In this document: piece after piece, positions 35,882-39,934 of the stretch
How the letters are laid out: each line of letters begins with the position of its first letter
How positions within the stretch are numbered: position 1 is the first letter of the stretch
Assembly: GCA_033765345.1 (NCBI GenBank)
Contig: JANRIC010000169.1
Coordinates: 1-39,934 of the forward strand
DNA length: 39,934 bases
DNA from: JANRIC01 sp033765345
GTDB taxonomy: Bacteria; Bacteroidota; Bacteroidia; Cytophagales; Microscillaceae
Reading direction: 5' to 3'
Made by a program: the position numbers and the translations under genes
Notes under the pieces: model-generated
Seen by the model: the letters and a program-made list of their open reading frames with translations, nothing else
Database searches by the model: none
What the model was told of the DNA's origin: nothing

Positions 35882-36235
35882 TTACAAAATTCCTTCGTCT
35901 TCAAAATATTCGATGGTATAGGCTTTGAGCAGACTTTCCTGGCTAAGGATATTGACATGGGGCAATTTATTGACAAGTTTCCAATGCGGCCAGCCGTCTT
36001 GGTCAAGTCCTTCAAGCTCATAAATACCAATTTTACTCAAAATCCGACAAATGGCTATGTGCATCAGGTCTTGCTTTTGCTCTTTGGAAAATACCCTTAG
36101 ACCCTGCCCTAGTTCCTGAACACCAATCAGAAATAAAACAGCATTTAAATCAGCTGGTCTTTTTCCTATGATTTCTTCTAATTTATCCAACAGTTGTTCC
36201 CAGGTTTGGTTAAGCTCGGGATCGTCTTGTTTCAT
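35882..36235 (-). CDS. Hypothetical protein, 117 residues
   Basis: I start this at the ATG at 36235 (MKQDDPELNQTWEQLLDKLE), 4 bp after the stop of the AhpD-like gene; a longer frame would overlap that gene by 35 bp. The product is acidic, soluble and mostly helical. It contains RPADLNAVLFLIGVQELGQG, then MHIAICRILSKIGIYEL and LDQDGWPHWKLVNKLPHV. It has no signal peptide and no catalytic motif I recognise. Its tight spacing with the AhpD-like gene suggests co-translation. Confidence 0.82.
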   Translation of the reverse strand: MKQDDPELNQTWEQLLDKLEEIIGKRPADLNAVLFLIGVQELGQGLRVFSKEQKQDLMHIAICRILSKIGIYELEGLDQDGWPHWKLVNKLPHVNILSQESLLKAYTIEYFEDEGIL

Positions 36236-36239
36236 AAAT

Positions 36240-36596
36240 TTACGTGTTTGATGATTGTTTGACTTGCAGTGCATCCCAATATTCTACGGCACGTCGTAAA
36301 TGAGGCACAACAATCGTTCCGCCGATCAAAGTTGCGATCGAGAATACCTCTTGAATTTCTGCCGTAGTAAGGCCTAATTCGTGGCAGGTACCCAAATGAT
36401 ATTTTACGCAATCATCACAACGTAGCACCATAGAGCAGGCAAGCCCAAGCATTTCCTTGGTTTTGATGTCAAGTGTACCCTCTTGATAGGCATTGGTATC
36501 GAGGTTAAAAATACGTTTGATGATCTTGTTATCGGAAGCCATAATACGCTCGTTCATTTGGGCGCGATAGGCATTGAATTCGTCTACTAAGTCCAT
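36240..36596 (-). CDS. AhpD-like carboxymuconolactone decarboxylase family protein
   Basis: This 118-residue protein has the all-helical CMD fold and the redox motif CDDCVKYH (C-x2-C-x3-H) that defines the AhpD-like branch. It is followed by LGLTTAEIQEVFSIATLIGG, the family's second conserved block. Members with this motif act in peroxide or thiol redox chemistry rather than true decarboxylation; the partner is unknown here. It is the first gene of the unit with the 117-residue protein and possibly xthA. Confidence 0.9.
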   Translation of the reverse strand: MDLVDEFNAYRAQMNERIMASDNKIIKRIFNLDTNAYQEGTLDIKTKEMLGLACSMVLRCDDCVKYHLGTCHELGLTTAEIQEVFSIATLIGGTIVVPHLRRAVEYWDALQVKQSSNT

Positions 36597-36771
36597 GACT
36601 TTGATTTATGTGATTTTCTTGATGGATTGTGGTGTTTTAAAGCATCTTCAAAGACCTTTTGCGAAGATAGATACTTCGGATAAGATTTAAAATTTTCTTT
36701 TTTCAAAATATTGCTTATAAATAATGTCAATGCCTGCGCTTTAGGGAGGCGTAGATAAATTCAGTTGATGA

Positions 36772-36801
36772 ATTGACGCAATTTAGCTAAATTGCGTCAA
36801 T
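36772..36801. promoter_or_regulatory. Perfect 30-bp palindrome at the start of the DUF4143 ATPase gene
   Basis: The arm ATTGACGCAATTTAG (36772-36786) is followed directly by its exact reverse complement (36787-36801). A third half-site, TGACGCAA, lies at 36806-36813 in the same orientation as the left arm and spans the start codons. The palindrome ends 3 bp before the GTG (36805) and 12 bp before the ATG (36814) of the ATPase gene. It could be an operator, or an mRNA hairpin blocking initiation, or a recombination site. No second copy was seen downstream of the gene. Confidence 0.8.
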
Positions 36802-36804
36802 AAA

Positions 36805-37956
36805 GTGACGCAAATGAAGCTAATTGATAGAGAAATTGAGCGACAAATCCTCCAAAACCTAATTCCTCAAAAAGTATTGGTACTTCTCGGACCTCGAAGG
36901 GTAGGGAAAACTGTCCTCATCAAAAAACTCATTGACAACTTGAATGAACCTTATCTCCTGCTTAATGGAGAGGATTTTTCGGTATTGGAAGTTTTATCCA
37001 GAAGAAGTACTCAACAATACAAAAATCTCCTGGAAGGCAAAAAAGTACTCATTATTGACGAAGCTCAAAAAATCCCTGAAATTGGAAATATACTTAAATT
37101 GATGATTGATGAAATTGAGGGTTTAAAAATACTTGTAACTGGCTCATCCGCATTTGACATAGATAAATACACCGGTGAACCCCTCACTGGAAGAAAAAAA
37201 ACTTTTCACTTATTTCCACTTTCGGAAAGTGAATATAATCAAATTGAAAATACGATTGAAAAACAGGATGGAATCAGAGAGAGATTGATTTATGGGAATT
37301 ACCCGGAATTGGTTCACATTCAATCTAAAAATGACAAGGCAGATTATTTGAAAGAAATCGTCAATTCTTATTTACTCAAGGATATACTTGCTTTTGAAAA
37401 TATTCGTAATTCCGATAAAATTCTGAATTTATTGAGGTTGGTTGCATTTCAGGTAGGAAGCGAAGTGTCTTATCAAGAACTGGGCAAACAATTGGGTATG
37501 AGTAAAAATACCATTGAAAAATACCTGGATTTATTATCCAAAGTATTTGTATTGCATAAGTTGGGAGGATTTAGCAGGAACCTAAGAAAGGAAATCACCA
37601 AGAATAGTAAATGGTATTTCTATGATAATGGTCTTAGAAATTTAATTATTGCAAATCTGAATCCCATCGAATCACGAAATGATATTGGTCAACTATGGGA
37701 GAATTATGCCATCAGTGAAAGAATCAAATCTCAAAGGTATAACCGTATGATTGTCAATAATTATTTTTGGAGAACCTATGACCAACAGGAAATTGACTGG
37801 GTCGAGGAGCGAGACGGAAAATTATATGGCTATGATTTTAAGTGGAATGTGAATAAAAATGTGAATGCTCCCACAACCTGGGCGAATACATATACAAACG
37901 CTGAATTTAAAGCGATTAACCCCGAAAATTTTTCAGATTGGCTAAAAAGTGATTGA
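36805..37956 (+). CDS. AAA ATPase with C-terminal DUF4143 (PD-(D/E)XK-like) domain
   Basis: This protein has 383 residues from GTG at 36805, or 380 from ATG at 36814 (MKLIDREIERQILQNL). The ATPase domain (about 1-170) has Walker A GPRRVGKT, Walker B KVLIIDEAQKIPEIG and sensor ILVTGSSAF, then LTGRKKTFHLFPLSESEY. A winged-helix segment follows (SYQELGKQLGMSKNTIEKYLDLLSKVFVL, about 225-255). The C-terminal DUF4143 part ends WRTYDQQEIDWVEERDGKLY and YGYDFKWN. The D and D-x-K residues match a PD-(D/E)XK nuclease-type core with Asp instead of the usual Glu. The family is abundant and patchily distributed; its role is unknown. The gene stands alone behind a 30-bp palindrome. Its base use is more AT-rich than the neighbouring housekeeping genes, which suggests transfer. 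Confidence 0.92.
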   Translation: MTQMKLIDREIERQILQNLIPQKVLVLLGPRRVGKTVLIKKLIDNLNEPYLLLNGEDFSVLEVLSRRSTQQYKNLLEGKKVLIIDEAQKIPEIGNILKLMIDEIEGLKILVTGSSAFDIDKYTGEPLTGRKKTFHLFPLSESEYNQIENTIEKQDGIRERLIYGNYPELVHIQSKNDKADYLKEIVNSYLLKDILAFENIRNSDKILNLLRLVAFQVGSEVSYQELGKQLGMSKNTIEKYLDLLSKVFVLHKLGGFSRNLRKEITKNSKWYFYDNGLRNLIIANLNPIESRNDIGQLWENYAISERIKSQRYNRMIVNNYFWRTYDQQEIDWVEERDGKLYGYDFKWNVNKNVNAPTTWANTYTNAEFKAINPENFSDWLKSD

Positions 37957-38039
37957 CCGTTGATTTTGGTTAATCTTGGTATTTTTAAAGCATTTTTCAG
38001 ATCGAGAGGCATTTTGAAAACCAAACGATGCTCAGAAAT

Positions 38040-38993
38040 TCAAAACCCTCCCTTCTCAAAATACAGCTCACAAAGTGCATCAATATCCTGCTCTCTGGCC
38101 AGATGAATAATCCAGTCTGAGGGAATTTTTTCATAGCCGTAATACAAACCTGCCAACCCGCCTGCAACGGCTCCGGTGGTGTCGGTATCTTCTCCCAGGT
38201 TGACGGCTTTGAGTGCAATCTCCGAATAGGAATCATATTTCAAAAAACACCACAAAGCAGCCTCCAAAGTATGGAGCACATAGCCGCTTGAGTGGATTAA
38301 TTGTTCGTTCAACTGGCTGATGTCCTGGTTGAGTATGTATTGAAATGCTTCTCCATAACCTCCAAATTCTGCCTTATCCTCTATAAAGTTTTTTACGGTT
38401 TCCTGCATTTTTAAATAAGCAGCCCTTTTGTCCAAACCCTCAATCAGTAAAATGGCATATTCCACATAAATAAAACAGGCCATAATAGCAATGATATGGC
38501 GATGTGTCAAAGATGATACTTCCTTAATATATCGATATCGCTCTTCAATCGGCAATTCCATAATCTGAAAAGCCATAGGTAAAATCCGCATCAGGGAGCC
38601 GTTGCCGTTGTTTTCGGGGCGATCCATCCCTGCCAGTTGTGGGTCTACACCCAGTTTGAGATTTCGAATCGAGTCACGGGTGGTATTGCCAATGTCAAAT
38701 GCCCTACCGTGAGGTGTCCAGAGATTTTGATAAAACCATTGTACAAATGACTGACCGATGGCTGCCAAATCGTACCCTTTGCATAAACTATCTAACAGAC
38801 AAAGAGCAAGAGAGCTATCATCCGACCATGTACCTGGCGGCTGATTGTGAGAGCCGTAACCGATCATGGCTTTCACAGGGTTTTCATTGAGATATTCTCG
38901 GCTTCTAAATTCTACAGGAACGCCCAGCGCATCACCGGTGGCAAGTCCAAAGATAGCTCCTCTGAGCTGATTGAGGGTGTATTTTTTTTGCAT
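38040..38993 (-). CDS. ADP-ribosylglycohydrolase (DraG-like) family protein
   Basis: This 317-residue member of the ARH/DraG family removes ADP-ribose from proteins or metabolites. The di-metal motifs are visible: GLATGDALGVPVEF near the start, TWSDDSSLALCLLDSL, ENNGNGSLMRILPMAF and the C-terminal NLGEDTDTTGAVAGGLAGLY, whose Asp residues bind the metals. No ADP-ribosyltransferase toxin, DarT or DraT gene is nearby. It lies 84 bp from the convergent DUF4143 ATPase gene. The fold is confident; the substrate is unknown. Confidence 0.93.
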   Translation of the reverse strand: MQKKYTLNQLRGAIFGLATGDALGVPVEFRSREYLNENPVKAMIGYGSHNQPPGTWSDDSSLALCLLDSLCKGYDLAAIGQSFVQWFYQNLWTPHGRAFDIGNTTRDSIRNLKLGVDPQLAGMDRPENNGNGSLMRILPMAFQIMELPIEERYRYIKEVSSLTHRHIIAIMACFIYVEYAILLIEGLDKRAAYLKMQETVKNFIEDKAEFGGYGEAFQYILNQDISQLNEQLIHSSGYVLHTLEAALWCFLKYDSYSEIALKAVNLGEDTDTTGAVAGGLAGLYYGYEKIPSDWIIHLAREQDIDALCELYFEKGGF

Positions 38994-39045
38994 ACTTGAG
39001 TTTACTAAATCAAATTAATCAACAAAAATCTAATAAATATAGGGA

Positions 39046-39144
39046 TTAGGTGCAAGGTATTGGGTATTGGGAGGTTTTTTTATGCTAAATTGCCTCTTAA
39101 ATCAAGGCAAAAACCTAATAGCCAAGACCTAAAACCCAATAGCC
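39046..39144. repeat. Intergenic imperfect inverted repeat with GGTATTGGG motifs
   Basis: AGGTTTTT (39072-39079) faces AAAAACCT (39109-39116), with an inner GCCT (39092-39095) / AGGC (39105-39108) stem. Outside these, GGTATTGGGTATTGGG (39056-39071) faces CCTAATAGCC (39113-39122) and CCCAATAGCC (39135-39144). It lies between the ADP-ribosylglycohydrolase start and the end of the membrane-protein gene. It resembles a degenerate dispersed intergenic repeat. Any open frame across it is spurious. Confidence 0.5.
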
Positions 39145-39156
39145 ATGTGACTAAGA

Positions 39157-39774
39157 CTAAACAAAATACACAAACCCCACCATCAGCCCTCCATTCAGCA
39201 ACAAATAGAAATAAAACCAGCCATAACCTGCTTTCAGCATATCTAAAGGGATGAGTTCGTCGCTTTTGGCTTCCAGGCGATCTACAATTTGGTTGGTATT
39301 TTCGCGCTTGAGTGCTACTTCCTGACTGATTTCCTGGATTACTTCAAGCCAAGGGGCTTTTTTGAGTAAAAAACCGTAGACCCAGCGAATCATAGGCCCG
39401 CCTAGCTGCTTGGATTGGAGCTTTTCTACAAATTCCTCTACTTTGATTTCTTCGCGCTGTTCAAAAACCTTATGCACCATGTATTCAAAAATCAAACGGG
39501 CATTGGCCTGATAAAGATGGCTCAAAGCAATCTGAGGTAAAAAGCGCAAAGAAGTTAGATAATAGATATATGGAATCAACAAGCCAAATACGGCAATCAC
39601 CAAGAGCATCATCGCCCAAAACTCTAGGTAGATATTTTTGCCTACAAAAGGGTACACGACTACAAAACTCCAGTTGAGCAAGACGGCCAAGCCCATAATA
39701 AACACCAAGCTGCGCAAAATCCTGAACCCTGTTCGCGCAACCATACTGAATACAGTTTGTGTGCTTTCTAACAT
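39157..39774 (-). CDS. Hypothetical membrane protein, 205 residues
   Basis: Two transmembrane helices lie near the N-terminus (about 20-45, LVFIMGLAVLLNWSFVVVYPF, and about 52-78, FWAMMLLVIAVFGLLIPYIYY). A soluble helical region follows (about 85-170), with EQREEIKVEEFVEKLQSKQL and an acidic section. A third helix ends the protein (WFYFYLLLNGGLMVGFVYFV). I do not recognise the family. Its start codon faces the 21-bp tandem repeat across only 26 bp, so the repeat lies in its upstream region. Confidence 0.8.
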   Translation of the reverse strand: MLESTQTVFSMVARTGFRILRSLVFIMGLAVLLNWSFVVVYPFVGKNIYLEFWAMMLLVIAVFGLLIPYIYYLTSLRFLPQIALSHLYQANARLIFEYMVHKVFEQREEIKVEEFVEKLQSKQLGGPMIRWVYGFLLKKAPWLEVIQEISQEVALKRENTNQIVDRLEAKSDELIPLDMLKAGYGWFYFYLLLNGGLMVGFVYFV

Positions 39775-39800
39775 ATAATTTATGTGGTTTTACCTAAAAA

Positions 39801-39934
39801 ATGCCTGCTCAATACACGGAAATGCCTGCTCAATACACGGAAATGCCTGCTCAATACACGGAAATGCCTGCTCAATACACGGAAATGCCTGCTCAATACA
39901 CGGAAATGCCTGCTCAATACACGGAAATGCCTGC
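39801..39934. repeat. 21-bp tandem repeat, six full copies, continuing past the window
   Basis: A 21-bp unit beginning ATGCCTGCTCAATACACGG repeats with no mismatch from 39801, 39822, 39843, 39864, 39885 and 39906, plus 8 bp of a seventh copy at the window end. As 21 is divisible by three, all three + frames stay open (for example the heptad MPAQYTE), as do two of the three - frames. It starts 26 bp upstream of the divergent membrane-protein gene. It could be the start of a repeat-rich gene, a promoter-region minisatellite, or iteron-like sites. Confidence 0.95.

Noticed and set aside
36805..38993. DUF4143 ATPase plus ADP-ribosylglycohydrolase as a toxin-antitoxin or defence pair
   Set aside because: The genes are convergent, there is no ADP-ribosyltransferase partner, and nothing in the sequence links them beyond proximity.
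39060..39254. 64-residue + strand frame near the ADP-ribosylglycohydrolase gene
   Set aside because: It runs through the intergenic inverted repeat and into the antisense of the membrane-protein gene; the composition is not protein-like.
39801..39934. Tandem repeat as a CRISPR array
   Set aside because: Copies are directly adjacent and identical, with no spacers, and no cas genes are in the window.

Overview
The window looks like a chromosomal segment of a free-living member of the Bacteroidota, most likely Cytophagales-like. The evidence is a low GC content, a secreted protein ending in a type A type-IX-secretion sorting domain, a lipoprotein with the TPR / beta-propeller / OmpA layout of PorE, promoter boxes of the Bacteroidota -7 type (TAnnTTTG), and gene neighbourhoods common in that phylum: DUF4175 / small ATP-binding protein / ybeY, and CPBP protease / cdsA / psd. 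I cannot name the species. No tRNA, rRNA, CRISPR array or intact insertion sequence is visible.

Layout. 1-918 is AT-rich and gene-poor, with a paired GACCCC-type repeat at its start. 919-3099 encodes a large repeat-containing T9SS cargo protein with a strong terminator. 3198-10072 is a block of four minus-strand regulatory genes, in transcription order: a hybrid histidine kinase with receivers at both ends of its core, an NtrC-type sigma-54 activator, a Crp/Fnr regulator and a TPR sensor kinase. The gap before the Crp/Fnr gene holds a sigma-54-like promoter, a 14-bp dyad and two pairs of direct repeats, arranged like an enhancer-dependent promoter. 10555-11050 is a decayed gene. 11057-13344 carries a DUF4139/MuiA-like protein and a small membrane-anchored coiled-coil protein. 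These meet the PorE-like gene (13411-15456) at a bidirectional terminator.

15565-24085 holds housekeeping genes: an RsuA/RluB pseudouridine synthase, a 53-residue coiled-coil ORF, a 1274-residue SWIM/SNF2 ATPase, an LpxH-like phosphoesterase, recN and a small membrane protein. An 839-bp desert follows. 24925-28733 is a minus-strand run of CPBP protease, cdsA, glutamate dehydrogenase and psd. dusB (28865-29860) is divergent from it. 29865-30415 is a scar: a hairpin, a tiny membrane ORF and a 3'-truncated Rpn/PD-(D/E)XK transposase fragment. 30607-34946 is the DUF4175 / anti-sigma-like ATPase / ybeY operon. 35085-36596 carries xthA, a short conserved-looking protein and an AhpD-like protein.

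The right end is accessory in character. An AAA ATPase/DUF4143 gene begins 3 bp after a perfect 30-bp palindrome. It is followed by an ADP-ribosylglycohydrolase, an intergenic inverted repeat, a membrane protein, and a 21-bp tandem repeat that runs off the window.

The most interesting signals are the 30-bp palindrome at the DUF4143 ATPase start, the architecture of the 6418-6543 regulatory gap, and the 21-bp repeat that is open in five of six frames. All functional claims come from reading sequence motifs; no database search was run.
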